64,000 nucleotides of DNA from JACCZX01 sp963791315 (lineage in GTDB: Bacteria; Pseudomonadota; Gammaproteobacteria; Burkholderiales; Burkholderiaceae_F). How positions within the stretch are numbered: the first letter of the stretch is position 1; every line of letters starts with the position of its first letter. The position numbers were made by a program, and so were the translations under genes. The notes beneath the pieces are model-generated. The model searched no databases. It worked only from the letters and a program-made list of their open reading frames with translations, and was not told where the DNA came from. Of this stretch, positions 7,591 to 18,703 are shown in pieces. The stretch covers positions 806,001 through 870,000 of the forward strand of contig CAWBRQ010000007.1 of NCBI GenBank assembly GCA_963791315.1. The letters are read 5' to 3'.

Positions 7591-8557
7591 ATGTCCTGGC
7601 TTGTCGCTCGTCATCACGTTGCTGATCGAACAAGTGCGTCCGTTGCCAGCGGCGAATCCCGTCTACGGCGCTGTGCGACGAATTTCGGCGTGGGCAGAAC
7701 GGAATCTGAACGCAGGGCGCTGGCAACACGGTGTCTATGCGTGGCTGCTGGTCGTCGTCGGACTCGCGCTCGTTGTCGGTGCGATCTATTCGATAGCAAT
7801 CTCGATCCATTGGCTGCTAGGGCTCGCCGTCAATGTCGGTGTTCTGTACTTCGCGCTTGGATTCCGACAATTCAGCCATCGCGGTACAGAGATTCAAGTC
7901 GCGTTGGCCAACGGGGATCTGATCGCTGCGCGCAACGAGTTGACGGCGTGGAAACGGCAAAGCGATCCTAGTTACTCCGCAGCAGATCTTGACCAGGATG
8001 AAGTGGTACGACAGGCGATCGAGCACGGCCTGCTGCTGGCGCAACGACATGTCTTCGGCGTGTTCTTCTGGTTTGTCGTAATGCCGGGCCCGATCGGAGC
8101 CGTCTTTTATCGGCTTGCCGAGCATGTTTCTCGGGCCTGGAATCGGCCGCCGTCGAGTGCAACACCTCCCGATCGCTTCGGCGATTTTTCGCGGCGTGCA
8201 TTTGCTTGGATCGATTGGGCGCCGGCGCGGCTGACTGCCCTCGGTTTTGCGGTCGTCGGCGACTTTGAGGGCGCGATTTACTGCTGGCGGCAAGTCTCGC
8301 GGCAGCAACCCACAGACGGCATGCCCGCACCGGATTCGCGCACGCTGATTTTGGCGGCCGCCAGTGGCGCGCTCAATTTGCGGCTGATGCCGGCCATTGA
8401 GAGTGCGCGCTACTTCGATGAGGTTGGAAACGAAGGCGCGGGTCTGGCCGAGCCAAGGCCACCGGCGTTACGTGCCGTAGTTGGATTGGTATGGCGCACG
8501 CTGCTGTTGTGGCTCGTGTTGTTGTTGCTGCTGACGCTGGCGAGTCTCTTCGCTTAG
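7591..8557 (+). CDS. CobD/CbiB-family membrane protein, one surplus base near its start
   Basis: About 321 residues with several hydrophobic segments; motifs such as NVGVLYFALGFRQFSH, RHVFGVFFWFVVMPGP and a hydrophobic C terminus match the CobD/CbiB-like family conserved beside NUDIX genes in Burkholderiales. True CobD/CbiB make cobinamide from cobyric acid, but this divergent branch has no cobalamin genes nearby and its role is unproven. The family N terminus is reached from ATG 7591 (MSWL) only if one base near 7603 is removed; the alternative is the in-frame TTG at 7601. Confidence 0.72.
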
Positions 8558-8574
8558 CGCCTTTCAGAGCTTCT

Positions 8575-8883
8575 CTACATAGGGCGCGCTGTCCCGCATT
8601 GCCAGCAGCCGCCAAATTGCGGCTCCGAATACTCGCCGCACTGGGTGCACTGCCAATGCGGTCCCTGCATCGGACGCTTTAGCTGTAGCAGTATTTCGCG
8701 TGCGCGCGCCTCGTCGTAATCGTGCTCGATCCACACCTGCGGAGCGCACTCGAGAAATGGAATTTCTCCAAGGGCGCCCGATAGCGCGGTATTGCGCAGC
8801 TCACAGCGAATTCCGGCGGCGCGCAACGTGTCTGCCCAAATCGAGGCTTGCAACGCATTGTCTGCACGCGCCAGTAGCTTCAT
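8575..8883 (-). CDS. DUF2007 protein with C-terminal zinc-ribbon
   Basis: 102 residues. It starts MKLLARADNALQASIWADTL, the DUF2007 signature (small alpha-beta domain, sometimes called a putative signal-transducing protein), and ends with a CTQCGEYSEPQFGGCWQC zinc-ribbon (two CxxC pairs). The ATG at 8883 overlaps the rsgA stop as ATGA, so the two are probably translationally coupled. Function unknown; the ribbon suggests RNA or protein binding. Confidence 0.72.
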   Translation of the reverse strand: MKLLARADNALQASIWADTLRAAGIRCELRNTALSGALGEIPFLECAPQVWIEHDYDEARAREILLQLKRPMQGPHWQCTQCGEYSEPQFGGCWQCGTARPM

Positions 8884-9767
8884 GCAAGCGACGCTGTTGC
8901 AAGCGAACGGTAGAACTCGTAACGCTCGGGCGCGATGTTGCCATCCGCGAGCGCCGCAAGGACCGCGCATCCAGGTTCCTGCAGATGGCGGCAGTCCTGA
9001 AACCGGCAATGACCAAGCGCGGTGCTGAATTCCGGAAACGTTGCCGCGATTTGATCGAACCGCAGATGCGTGAGGCCGAATTCTTCAAAGCCGGCGGAGT
9101 CGACCAATGCGCTGTCACCATCGAAACCGAACCAGCGAGACGCGGTCGTTGTTTGCTTGCCTGCGTTCAGGCGCTCTGAGAATTCCTGCGTGCGGGCGCG
9201 TGCGTCGGGAATCAGCAGGTTCAGCAGCGTCGACTTGCCCATTCCTGATTGCCCCACCATCAAGCTCTTGCGCCCGGCGACTTCGCGCATCAAAAGCTCG
9301 CGTGCCCGATCACTATCAGTTTTGGCCGATAGCGCCAGCGTGCGCCACCCCAACTGGGAGATCTGCTGCAAGAATGACCTGGCATCGTCAGACTCTGCCA
9401 GGTCTGCCTTGTTACGCAGCACCAGTGCTTCGATACCCGCCGCGGACGCCGCCACCAACGCTTTCCAGATGAACCAGCGGTTAAATGCGGGGCGCGCGGC
9501 AAAAACGACGATCACCTGATCGACGTTCGCCGCTAGCTCCTTGGTTCGATACTGGTCGGTGCGGAAAAGAAGCGTCGTGCGCGGCTCGATCGACTCGATC
9601 CGCGCCTGCTCCGCGGACGTGACGCTCGCCACCACACAGTCGCCGACGACGATGTCTTCACGTCTGCCGCGACGCGTGGCCTGCCAGATGTGCGCCGAAT
9701 CGGCGATCAATGATTGCCGGCCGAAGGTTGCAATCACGCGCGCGCGCACTTGCGGCGGGCGTGTCAC
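8880..9767 (-). CDS. rsgA: ribosome small-subunit-dependent GTPase A (RsgA)
   Basis: 295 residues in the standard order: an OB-fold N terminus, then a circularly permuted GTPase with NKAD (G4) before GQSGMGKST (G1) and DSAG (G3), then a C-terminal zinc knuckle, CRFQDCRHLQEPGC. RsgA checks late 30S assembly and releases RbfA. Length is normal for betaproteobacteria. It lies between phhB (12 bases upstream) and the DUF2007 gene, all on the minus strand. Confidence 0.95.
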   Translation of the reverse strand: MTRPPQVRARVIATFGRQSLIADSAHIWQATRRGRREDIVVGDCVVASVTSAEQARIESIEPRTTLLFRTDQYRTKELAANVDQVIVVFAARPAFNRWFIWKALVAASAAGIEALVLRNKADLAESDDARSFLQQISQLGWRTLALSAKTDSDRARELLMREVAGRKSLMVGQSGMGKSTLLNLLIPDARARTQEFSERLNAGKQTTTASRWFGFDGDSALVDSAGFEEFGLTHLRFDQIAATFPEFSTALGHCRFQDCRHLQEPGCAVLAALADGNIAPERYEFYRSLATASLA

Positions 9768-9779
9768 GCGATGCCAGCG

Positions 9780-10121
9780 CTAGGCATGCGTTTGTGAGTA
9801 AAGAGCGTCGGCCTTGGCGGCAGAGATGAAATCGTTTTCTGAAATGCCGTTGACCGAGTGCGTGCTGTAGCGGACTTCGCAGCGGTTGTATCCGACGTGC
9901 AACTCCGGGTGGTGATCTTCCCGATGCACGATGTATGCAAGCGCGTTAACGAACGCGAGCGTCTCGTAATAGTTCTTGAAGCGGTAGACCTTTGTCAGCG
10001 CGTCGCCGTTAACAGCCCACCGGTCAAGTACTCCAAGCTGTGAACGAATGTCGGCCTCGCTCATCGCGCTGCCTTTGATTTCACGGCAGTGCGTTGCCAG
10101 CAGCTGTTCGACCGTTTTCAT
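9780..10121 (-). CDS. phhB: 4a-hydroxytetrahydrobiopterin dehydratase (PhhB/PCD)
   Basis: 113 residues. The dehydratase signature is present: FKNYYETLAFVNALAYIVH followed by EDHHPEL, with the paired His that bind the pterin, and later YSTHSVNGISENDF. It recycles the 4a-carbinolamine pterin cofactor of aromatic amino-acid hydroxylases. I chose ATG 10121 (MKTVEQLL); an upstream in-frame start at 10160 would overlap the M48 gene. No phenylalanine hydroxylase is in the window. Confidence 0.92.
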   Translation of the reverse strand: MKTVEQLLATHCREIKGSAMSEADIRSQLGVLDRWAVNGDALTKVYRFKNYYETLAFVNALAYIVHREDHHPELHVGYNRCEVRYSTHSVNGISENDFISAAKADALYSQTHA

Positions 10122-10131
10122 CGCACACGCT

Positions 10132-11428
10132 TCAAGCAGTGGCGTGTAACAGGCGCTCAATGCGGACCGACGCCGGCGGGTGGCTATCGTAGAACGCCGA
10201 GTGCACAGGGTCTGGCGTCAACGTCGACGCGTTATCTTGGTAGAGCTTGACCAGCGCATTGACCAGATCGCTTGCCGAAGCATTGCGTGCAGCAAACCGG
10301 TCCGCTTCGAATTCGTGCTTGCGCGACATGATGCTCGCGAGTGGCGCAAAAACGAATGTGAATACAGGTAACACGAGCATGAACAGCACCAGCGCGACTC
10401 CCTGATTTACTTCGCCAGCCGCTGGCTCGACGCCGAGTCCGGTAAAAAACCACGGTTGAGTGATCAGCCACCCAAGTAATGCCAGCACCGCCAGACTTGC
10501 CAGAAAGGAAAACACGAGCCGCTTCGCAATGTGCTTCAACTTGAAGTGTCCGAGCTCGTGCGCCAGCACCGCCTCGATCTCGGGTGGCAGCAAACGCTCA
10601 ATCAGCGTGTCGAAGAACACGATGCGCTTCGCGCGGCCGAGCCCGGTGAAATACGCATTGCCATGTGCCGAGCGTCGCGAGCCGTCCATCACGAACACGC
10701 CCTTGCTGGCGAATCCGGTGCGGCTCAGCAGCGCGCCTATGCGCTCGGCTAACGCAGAATCCTTTAGCGGTTCGAATTTGTTGAAGAGGGGCGCAATCAA
10801 CGTTGGGTACAGCAACAGCACCAGCGCGTTAAAGGCAACCCAAAGCAACCAGACGTAAAACCACCATTGCATCACCTGCTTTTTGCATCAACCAGATCGT
10901 AGCGGCCAGGAGCGGCAGCCCGAGCGCCGAAGCCACCGCGAGTGACTTGACGAGGTCAAGGATCCATAGACGCAGCGTCATCCGGTTGAAACCGAAACGC
11001 TGCTCAATCCGAAACTGCCGGATCCAGGAAAACGGGAGATCGATCACTCCGAGCACAAGCACGACGGCGGCCACAACCGCGACCTGATACAGCAGATTAT
11101 TAGTGATCAGCGCCCGCAACGTATCGCTGATCCACTGCAGCCCTCCAAGCAAGGTCAACGAAACCAGCGCCACCGCGCCGACTCCCGTCTCGATGATCCC
11201 GAGCCGCGTTTTCTCCACGGTGTAGTGCGCCGCCTTGCGATGCGCTTCCAGCGATACGCGGTCTGCAAATTGCGCAGGGACCTGTTCCGCGTGTGCCGTG
11301 ACGTAGCGAATCTGGCGCGATGCCAGCCAGTATCGAACACCGATCATCAGTGACAGGAACACGACGAACAGGCTGGTCAGCAACAGGGCCATTATCCAAA
11401 CAGATTTGAAGTCGGGCTTGAAAAGCAT
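10132..11428 (-). CDS. M48 family metallopeptidase (Ste24/CAAX-protease-like), split by one surplus base
   Basis: Two overlapping frames together encode one about 430-residue integral membrane protease. The N-terminal frame (11428 to about 10880) has hydrophobic helices and ends in WLMQK. The C-terminal frame holds the zinc motif HELGHFKLKH and a downstream EFEADRFAA third ligand region, then the family tail. Removing one base of the A5 run on the coding strand (10880-10884) joins them smoothly. M48A proteases clear or process membrane proteins. It is the only site of the series that lies in a real homopolymer. Confidence 0.8.
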
Positions 11429-11498
11429 CGCGCGCGTCTCGCTATGCCAGAATCGCGCGCCGTTCGCTGAAAGCGTGGGTCAACACGTATTGAAAATT

Positions 11499-12056
11499 AT
11501 GTCACAGCACCAGCGCTTCTCAGAGATGAATCTGGTTTGGGTCGACATGGAAATGTCGGGTCTGAACCCGGACTCAGATCGCGTGCTGGAAATCGCCGTA
11601 GTCGTCACCGGCCCCGAGCTGGATGTGATTGCCGAGGGGCCGGTGCTGGTACTGCGTCAAGCGACGCGTGTGCTGGACGGCATGGATCGCTGGAACACGG
11701 CTACCCATGCGCGCTCGGGATTGATCGACAAAGTGCGAACGTCTGAGCTCGACGAGGAGCAGGCAAGCGACGTACTGATCGAGTTTCTGAAGTCGCTGGT
11801 TCCGGCGGGGAAGTCGCCGATGTGCGGCAATTCGATTTGCCAGGACCGCCGTTTCATGGCGCGCTGGATGCCGCGACTAGAGGCATTCTTTCACTATCGC
11901 AACGTCGATGTCAGCACGCTGAAAGAGCTTGCGCGCCGCTGGCAGCCGGCGGTCGTCCGGTCGTTCGAGAAAAAGAGCCGGCACGAAGCGCTGGCGGATA
12001 TTCACGAATCGATCGAAGAGCTGAAGCACTACCGCAAGGAGATGTTTCGGTTTTAA
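11499..12056 (+). CDS. orn: oligoribonuclease
   Basis: 185 residues. The DEDDh exonuclease motifs are visible: LVWVDMEMSGL (Asp/Glu), CGNSICQDRRF and HEALADIHESIEEL. Orn degrades di- to pentanucleotides, including pGpG from c-di-GMP turnover, and is often essential. Start ATG 11499; an internal ATG at 11526 is an alternative. It diverges from the M48 gene, and its stop overlaps the end of the convergent AI-2E transporter by four bases. Confidence 0.95.
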   Translation: MSQHQRFSEMNLVWVDMEMSGLNPDSDRVLEIAVVVTGPELDVIAEGPVLVLRQATRVLDGMDRWNTATHARSGLIDKVRTSELDEEQASDVLIEFLKSLVPAGKSPMCGNSICQDRRFMARWMPRLEAFFHYRNVDVSTLKELARRWQPAVVRSFEKKSRHEALADIHESIEELKHYRKEMFRF

Positions 12057-13243
12057 CCTCGGTGTCCGGATTTGTTGGTGTCGGCCTCATTTTCAGATTG
12101 CGCCGCGGCGGCAACGACTGCGGTTGCGGTTGCGGCGGCCGCTTCGGGAACGTCACTGTTGCGCGTGGTGATCCACGCACGGCCGAGCGAAACTCCGAGT
12201 GCCAGCAATACCGGCCCCAGTATCACGCCAATAAATCCAAAGGCGAGCACGCCACCGAGAACGCCAAGAAAGATCAGCGCGAGCGACAGCGTGGACCCGC
12301 GCGCAATCAACAGGGGCTTCAAGAAATTGTCGATGCTGCTAATTACCGCGGCGCCCCAGATGACCATAAAAATTGCCCAGCCGGGCTCGCCCTGCGTGTA
12401 CAGCCAGATGGCGGCACCACCCCACAGCACCACCGGACCCATCGGCACGACTGACAGCACGAACGTGCCGACGCTCAACAGGAAGGCGCCAGGCACGCCC
12501 GCGATCAAGAATCCGATGTAGGCGACGAGCGCCTGCGCAGCCGCCGTGCCGACGATGCTGATGAACACGCTGCGTGTCGTGCCCACCACGATCGACAATA
12601 CTTCGTCACTCATCTGGCCGGACAGGCGGCGCGATATGCGATGCGTCAGTTGCGCGATTCGCTCGCCGTCGCGGTAGTAAAAGAAAACGATGAACGCGAC
12701 CAGCAGCAATTGAACGAGTCCATCGCCGAGTATTCGCACGAACGCGAGCGACAGCCTCCCCGCCGGTTCCAGCGCGCGCTGCAACAGCATGGCGGATTGC
12801 GTCCGGTCAGCCAGCAGCGACGTCAGCCACTGGAACATGTTTTCACCAACGATCGGAATGCTTTTGATCAGCTCAGGAGCGCGCAGGTCGTCGGCCCGCC
12901 AATTGCGAGCTGCGGAGAACACGGCAGGCAAGTTCTCGGCTGCTGCATCAGCCAGGAGCGCGATCGGCACGATGACCGTTACCAAGATCAGCAACAGCAT
13001 GACCGACGCGCTCACCGTCGAGCTACCGCGTAAGTTGGTGCGCAGCTTTTCGTACGCCGGCCACGTTGCGATGGCCAGCACTCCGGCAACCAGCAGCGCG
13101 CTGAGGAACGGGCGCAGCACCAGATAGATGCCGACGACGACCAGCGCGGCGCCCGCAACGCGAAAAATCAGATCGAACCTGCCCTGCATCGGAGATCGTT
13201 CAACGCGCTGCGAAGGAGGGGACGGGGTCAAGGTTGATTTCAT
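12053..13243 (-). CDS. AI-2E family transporter (YdiK/PerM-like permease)
   Basis: 396 residues with about eight hydrophobic segments. Family features are the PFLSALLVAGVLAIATWP helix near the N terminus, the periplasmic-domain segment in the middle, and the C-terminal GFIGVILGPVLLALG signature. Members export diverse solutes; quorum-sensing AI-2 transport is shown for only a few. The C-terminal 40 residues are Ala-rich and low complexity. The gene ends inside the stop region of orn on the other strand. Confidence 0.87.
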   Translation of the reverse strand: MKSTLTPSPPSQRVERSPMQGRFDLIFRVAGAALVVVGIYLVLRPFLSALLVAGVLAIATWPAYEKLRTNLRGSSTVSASVMLLLILVTVIVPIALLADAAAENLPAVFSAARNWRADDLRAPELIKSIPIVGENMFQWLTSLLADRTQSAMLLQRALEPAGRLSLAFVRILGDGLVQLLLVAFIVFFYYRDGERIAQLTHRISRRLSGQMSDEVLSIVVGTTRSVFISIVGTAAAQALVAYIGFLIAGVPGAFLLSVGTFVLSVVPMGPVVLWGGAAIWLYTQGEPGWAIFMVIWGAAVISSIDNFLKPLLIARGSTLSLALIFLGVLGGVLAFGFIGVILGPVLLALGVSLGRAWITTRNSDVPEAAAATATAVVAAAAQSENEADTNKSGHRG

Positions 13244-13254
13244 CGCTGGACAGG

Positions 13255-13326
13255 TCTCGCCGTCAGGAATCGAACCTGAATCCCACGCTTAGGAGGCATG
13301 TGCACTATCCATTGTGCTACGGCGAG
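13255..13326 (-). tRNA. tRNA-Arg (anticodon CCT)
   Basis: On the minus strand, the acceptor stem CTCGCCG pairs fully with CGGCGAG. The D stem is GCAC/GTGC, the anticodon stem CATGC/GCGTG with loop CTCCTAA (anticodon CCT, reading AGG), and the T arm TCAGG-TTCGATT-CCTGA. The discriminator base is A. CCA is not encoded (CCT follows), so a nucleotidyltransferase must add it. The gene sits in the divergent gap before parE. Confidence 0.95.
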
Positions 13327-13390
13327 CGCGCGGCAGTATATCCAGCAGTCTGACGTAGACTGCGCGCGCTTCTACGCAATCGGACAGCGG

Positions 13391-15391
13391 ATGCAAGGTG
13401 GTCAGCGCCCGTCGCGGCGCGGCGGCGATTACAGCGAAGAATCCATTCGCGTACTGAAGGGGCTCGAGCCAGTAAGGCAGAGGCCCGGCATGTACACGCG
13501 CACCGAAAGTCCGCTGCACGTCGTCCAAGAGGTGATCGACAACGCATCGGATGAGATTCTGGCGGGTTTTGGCACGCGCATCGACGTCACGTTGAGCAAG
13601 GACGGCGCGGTGACCGTCGAAGACGACGGCCGCGGCATTCCGGTGGGGTTGCACCCGGAAGAAAAGGAGCCGGTCGTCGAAATCGTCTTCACGCGTCTGC
13701 ACGCTGGCGGCAAGTTCGACAAGCGTGCCGGCGGCGCTTACTGCGTTCTCCGGCGGGCTGCACGGCGTCGGCGTCTCGGTTACCAACGCGCTGGCGTCAC
13801 GGCTCGAAGTCACGGTCTGGCGCGACGGCAAGATGCACACGATTGCATTCGCGGATGGCAACGTCGTGCAACCGTTGAAATCGGTTGCGGCGAAGGGTTC
13901 GAGTAAGCCGAGCGGCACGCGCGTCAAAGTGTGGCCGAACGAAAAGTACTTCGACTCACCGCAGATTCCGGTCGAAGAACTCGAGCGGCTGTTGCGCAGC
14001 AAGGCCGTGCTGTTGCCCGGCACCGAGATCACGCTGACGATCGAGAAAAGCGGGCGCGTCGGTGCAGGCACGCAACGCTGGCGCTATGAAGGCGGGCTGC
14101 GCGAATACCTGCTCAGCTCGTTAACGGACGACCCGATGCTGCCGCCGTTCGAGTCGAGCGGATTCGCCGCGGCCGACGATCCGAACTTTCGCCGAGGGCG
14201 AGGGCGCCAACTGGGTCATCGTGTGGACCGAGGACGGCGCCGTGACGCGCGAGTCGTACGTCAATTTGATTCCGACATCGGCCGGTGGCACACACGAAGC
14301 CGGACTGCGCGAAGGGCTGTTCGGTGCGGTGCGTGCATTCATCGATGCGCATCAGCTGCTGCCGAAGGGCGTCAAGCTGTTGCCCGAAGACGTCTTTGCC
14401 CGCGCGAGCTTTGTGCTGTCCGCGAAGGTACTCGACCCGCAGTTCCAGGGGCAGGTGAAGGAGAGGTTGCTCAGCCGGGATGCAGTGCGGCTGGTGTCGT
14501 TTTTCGTTCGTCCGCAACTCGAGTTCTGGCTGAATCACAACCCCAACGATGGCCGCCGGCTCGCCGAGCTCGTCGTGTCGCAGGCGCAGGCGCGTGCACG
14601 CGCCGGACAGAAAATCGAGAAGAAAAAAAGCTCGGCGGTCGCGGTGCTACCCGGCAAGCTGACCGATTGCGAGTCGACCGAGCTCGACGCGCAACGAGTT
14701 GTTTCTGGTCGAGGGCGATTCCGCGGGCGGCTCGGCCAAGATGGGTCGCGACAAGGAGTTTCAAGCGATCCTGCCGCTGCGCGGCAAGGTGCTCAACACA
14801 TGGGAAGTCGAGCGCGACCGACTGTTCGGCAACGCCGAGGTGCACGACATCGCGGTGGCAATCGGCATCGATCCGCATGGCCCCAACGATGACATCAGTT
14901 TCGACGGCCTGCGGTACGGCAAGATCTGCGTGCTGGCCGATGCCGATGTTGACGGTTCGCACATTCAAGTGCTGCTGCTGACGTTGTTCTTCCGCCATTT
15001 TCCGCAACTGGTTCATCGGGGAAACATCTACGTCGCGCGGCCGCCGCTGTACCGGGTTGATGTTCCGGCACTTGGCAAGCGACCGACGCGCCGCTTGTAC
15101 TGTCTCGACGAAGCCGAGCTCGACACGACGCTTGAGAAACTGATCGACGAGAAGGTCAAGGAAGGCAGCTGGACGATCGCCCGGTTCAAAGGTCTGGGCG
15201 AGATGAGTCCAGAGCAGTTGTGGGAGACGACGATGAATCCGGATACACGGCGCCTGATGCGAGTGGGACTGGGGGATGTCGCCAATGCCGAGACATCGGC
15301 AACGATGACGATGCTGATGGGCCGAGCCGAAAGCCAGGCTCGACGCGCCTGGCTCGAGGAGCACGGCAACGAAATCGAGGCCGACGTCTAG
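13391..15391 (+). CDS. parE: DNA topoisomerase IV subunit B, split by three surplus bases
   Basis: Four consecutive frames encode one complete about 666-residue ParE: the GHKL ATPase (DDGRGIPV, then SGGLHGVGVSVTNAL), the transducer, and the Toprim domain (EGDSAGGSAK and DADVDGSH) to FKGLGEMSPEQLW. Continuity is restored by removing one base near 13742 (TAC T GCG), 14190 (TTT C GCC) and 14689 (GAC G CGC). Topo IV decatenates chromosomes and is essential, and ParC in this window is intact, so true loss is unlikely. No -1 change or point stop is seen. Confidence 0.9.
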
Positions 15392-15475
15392 TCCGGCGGC
15401 CAGGAATAGGCTTCATACGGGGACTTGTATCGGGCTCCTTTATAGGCATACTTCGGCGCGCCATCGTTGCTGAGG

Positions 15476-15490
15476 GGCCCGATACGGGCC
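15476..15490 (+). repeat. short GC hairpin in leader of the GGDEF/EAL gene
   Basis: GGCCCG (15476-15481), loop ATA, CGGGCC (15485-15490). A perfect six-base stem in the 157-base gap after parE, about 60 bases before the next start. No T tract follows. The rest of the gap shows nothing I can name. Confidence 0.4.
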
Positions 15491-15548
15491 ATCTGCCGCT
15501 ATCTCAACCAACATCGTCTCGACTGTTGCGAAGACTATCGCCGGTGCG

Positions 15549-18500
15549 GTGCAGTCGCGCTGGTTTTCGCTATTAATTTGCGCGCTCGCGATTGCGTTCA
15601 TTGCGGCGCTGATTGCGGCGACATTGGTCGCACCCTCGACGTTGACGCCGAGCGTTGCAATGGCAGTTGCGCACTGGGCTTGGTGCGGCTCTTCTTATCG
15701 CGCTGACGGCCTACCTGATCGGCAGCCGGATCAGCATCGGCGAAATGCGGGCACAGGCAACGGCGTGGGAACGCTCGCTCGAGTCGATGAAAGTCGGCAT
15801 AGCGCTGTACGACCGTAATGACCGGCTGATCAATTGCAATCAAGCGTTTCGTGAGCTGTATTCGGAGATTGCGCACCTCTTAGTACGCGGCGCGCGGCTC
15901 GATGACTTGGTGGCCGCGTACTACAAGGTGGCGCCTCCGGAGGTTATCGATGGCCGGACGCTCGCGGAATTCATGGAAGACGCGCACCGTCGCCGAAGTG
16001 GCTCGGAAGTCACCGAGGTTGTGCGCCATATCGGCGCGCGCTGGCTGCTGATGACGGACTGTCTGACGGCAGATGGTGGAATTATTAGCTTCCGGCGCGA
16101 CGTGACCGAGCAGAAACTGATCGAGCACGAGCTATCCAAACGCCGCAACCTGATCGACGCTTTGAGCGAGCTCACGTACGACTGGTTTTGGCGTGAGGAC
16201 GCGCAAGGCCGCTTCATCGAATTTTCGTCCGCTGTCGAGCAGCACCTGCGGCTTTCAAGCAGCGAGCTGATAGGGAAGACTCGATTAGGAATGACTGCTT
16301 TTGAGGCGGATCCGCAGCAATATGCCGAGTATCTCAAGCGCATTGAGCGCCGCGAGCCGTTCTCGTGGTTTACCTACAAGTGCACGCGCGGCGATGGTGC
16401 CCCGATGTGGATTGCCGTCAGCGGCAAACCGATCTTCGACGAGCACGGCACATTTCAGGGGTACTACGGCGCGGGCCGCGACGTCACCGAGCGCGAGCAG
16501 ACGCTGGCCGCACTACGCGAAAGCGAGGAGCGTTTTCGCGCACTGACGACGCTTGTGACTGAGTGGTACTGGGAGACGGATGCGGAGCACAGGGTCACGC
16601 GACTGACCGGGGCGGCAGGTTACGAGGATCAAGCGCAGAAACTGGTTTGCGGTCGCCGTCTGTCCGAGATAGATGGGCTCGACCCGTCGATGACAGCCAA
16701 TTGGGAACAGTTGAATCGCGACGTCGCCGAGCGACGCGCGTTCAAACAGCTAAAGCTGAAACTGCACCCACAGCATCTCGGCCGCGATATGTACTTTGAA
16801 GTCTCCGGGCATCCAGTGTTTGAACGCGGCGAGTTCGTTGGTTATCGCGGTCTCGCCTGGGATGTAACCGAGCGCGAGTTGTTGATCGCGAAGATTACCG
16901 ACAACGAGGCGCGCTTTCGTGCACTGACGGAGCTGTCTTCCGACTGGTATTGGGAGATGGACGAGGACTTGCGTTTCACTCGGTTGCAGCGAGGCGAGCG
17001 TGACACCTTCAGCCTGGAAGACGAAGACATTATCGGCAAGCACCGCTGGGAACTCCCGGGTGAGCTGATTCGGCCATCGTCGTGGGACGAACACCGCGCC
17101 GCGTTACTCGCCCGCAAGCCGTTTCGCGACGTAATGTTCCGGCGCTGGATGCCCGATGGATCATTCGTCTACAACGTTACGAGCGGCGATCCGATCTTCG
17201 CTGCCGACGGCAAATTCATCGGCTATCGCGGCATCGGCAAGAACATTACCGAGCAAGTGAAGTCGCAGGAACGCATCGAGCGCCTGGCAACGGTCGACGA
17301 ATTGACGCAACTTTCGAACCGGCAGACGTTTGATGAGCGTGCCGGCCGCATTCTGGCCAACGCCTATGCCGCGGAAAAGCGCTGCGCGTTGCTGTTTATC
17401 GACCTCGACAACTTCCGGCTCCTTAACAATGGCTACGGCCATCGGGTCGGCGACCAAATGCTGTCGATCGTGGCCAGCAGGATTCGCAATGCCATCACGG
17501 AGCCGCATCTGGTTGGCCGCCGCGGCGGCGATGAACTGGTGGCGCTACTGGTCGACATCCCGCGCGGCGACTTTGCCGTCGAAATCGCTAAGGAGCTGAT
17601 CCGCTCTATCTCGGAGCCAGCGCGCGTGTTGGGTATGGAGGTGTCGGTCACACCGTCGGTTGGGATCAGCTTCTTCCCGCAGGACGGCATTGAGCTCGAT
17701 TCGTTGCTGAACGCTGCAGACGCCGCGATGTATCAGGCCAAGGAGAGCGGAAGACAAACGTACGCGTTTTACACGCCGACGGTTGCGCGCCGCGCTGATT
17801 TGAGGCTGCGGCTCGAGCAGCGGTTACGAAAAGCGGTCGAGGCGCGAGACTTCAAACTCGTCTATCAGCCGCTGATTTCGCTGAATGACGGCAAGCTGGT
17901 GGGTGCGGAAGCGCTGATCCGCTGGCGCGACGCCGAGCTGGGCGACATTCCTCCCGCCGAATTCATCCCCATCGCCGAGGAATCGGGCTTGATCGTTGCG
18001 CTCGGTGAATGGGTGATCCATGAAGCGTGTCGTGCGCGCCGGGACTGGCGGATGCAGGGGCTCGACATTCCGCCGCTGTCGATCAACATGGCCGGCGTGC
18101 AGCTGCGCCAGCTTGGCTGCGTCGAGGGCTTGCTCAACATACTGAACGAACACGACGTGCCGCCGAACGACATCGAAGTCGAGGTTACAGAAACCGGCTT
18201 GCTCGATACGTCGGCAGTGTCACGCGAGAACCTGGTACGCATGCGCAATGCGGGCGTGCGAATCGCGCTTGACGACTTTGGCGTCGGGTTTTCGAGCCTG
18301 GCGCACCTGCGCGACCTTCCTATTCACAGGCTCAAGATCGATCGCAGCTTTACCGTCGAGTGCATGCGTGATGCCCGCACCTTGACGATCGTCAAGGCGG
18401 TGATCGACATGGCGCGCTCGCTTGGCATCAACATCACGGCTGAAGGCATCGAAACGCAGGCGCAGCAAACGTGGATGCAACATCTCGGATGCGATTCGGC

Positions 18501-18600
18501 ACAGGGGTATTTGTTCGCGCGGCCGATGAATGTCGACGACTTTGTGCAGATGTTCATTGATCGGCGTGGGGTGGGTAGGGAACGCTCGCTGATGCACTGA
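15549..18600 (+). CDS. membrane PAS-GGDEF-EAL cyclic-di-GMP protein
   Basis: The continuous frame from 15655 gives 981 residues: one hydrophobic helix, about four PAS domains (repeats ending in DVTEREQ or DVTERELL), a GGDEF domain (RGGDEL at about 623-628 with FIDLDNF upstream) and an EAL domain (EAL at about 752-754, DDFGVGFSS later). Both catalytic motifs look intact, so it may make and degrade c-di-GMP. A GTG at 15549 starts a second hydrophobic helix that joins if one base near 15669 is removed, giving a two-helix N terminus. It lies between parE and parC. Confidence 0.9.
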
Positions 18601-18703
18601 TCGTGCTCAGATCGGCTGCAGCTACACCAGCGCTGGCCTCAATGATGCGAGCGTCGCACAGCGGTCAGTAGAATCCGCGACGCGCTTCGTTTCGCGCCAC
18701 TCA

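Noticed and set aside
13298..13390. Earlier start for parE, reading from inside the tRNA gene
   Set aside because: The extra residues overlap tRNA-Arg and are unlike any ParE N terminus; ATG 13391 fits.
13391..15391. parE as a pseudogene
   Set aside because: Sequence on both sides of every join is fully conserved, ParC is intact, and topoisomerase IV is normally essential; three same-sign lesions fit base-call insertions better than decay.
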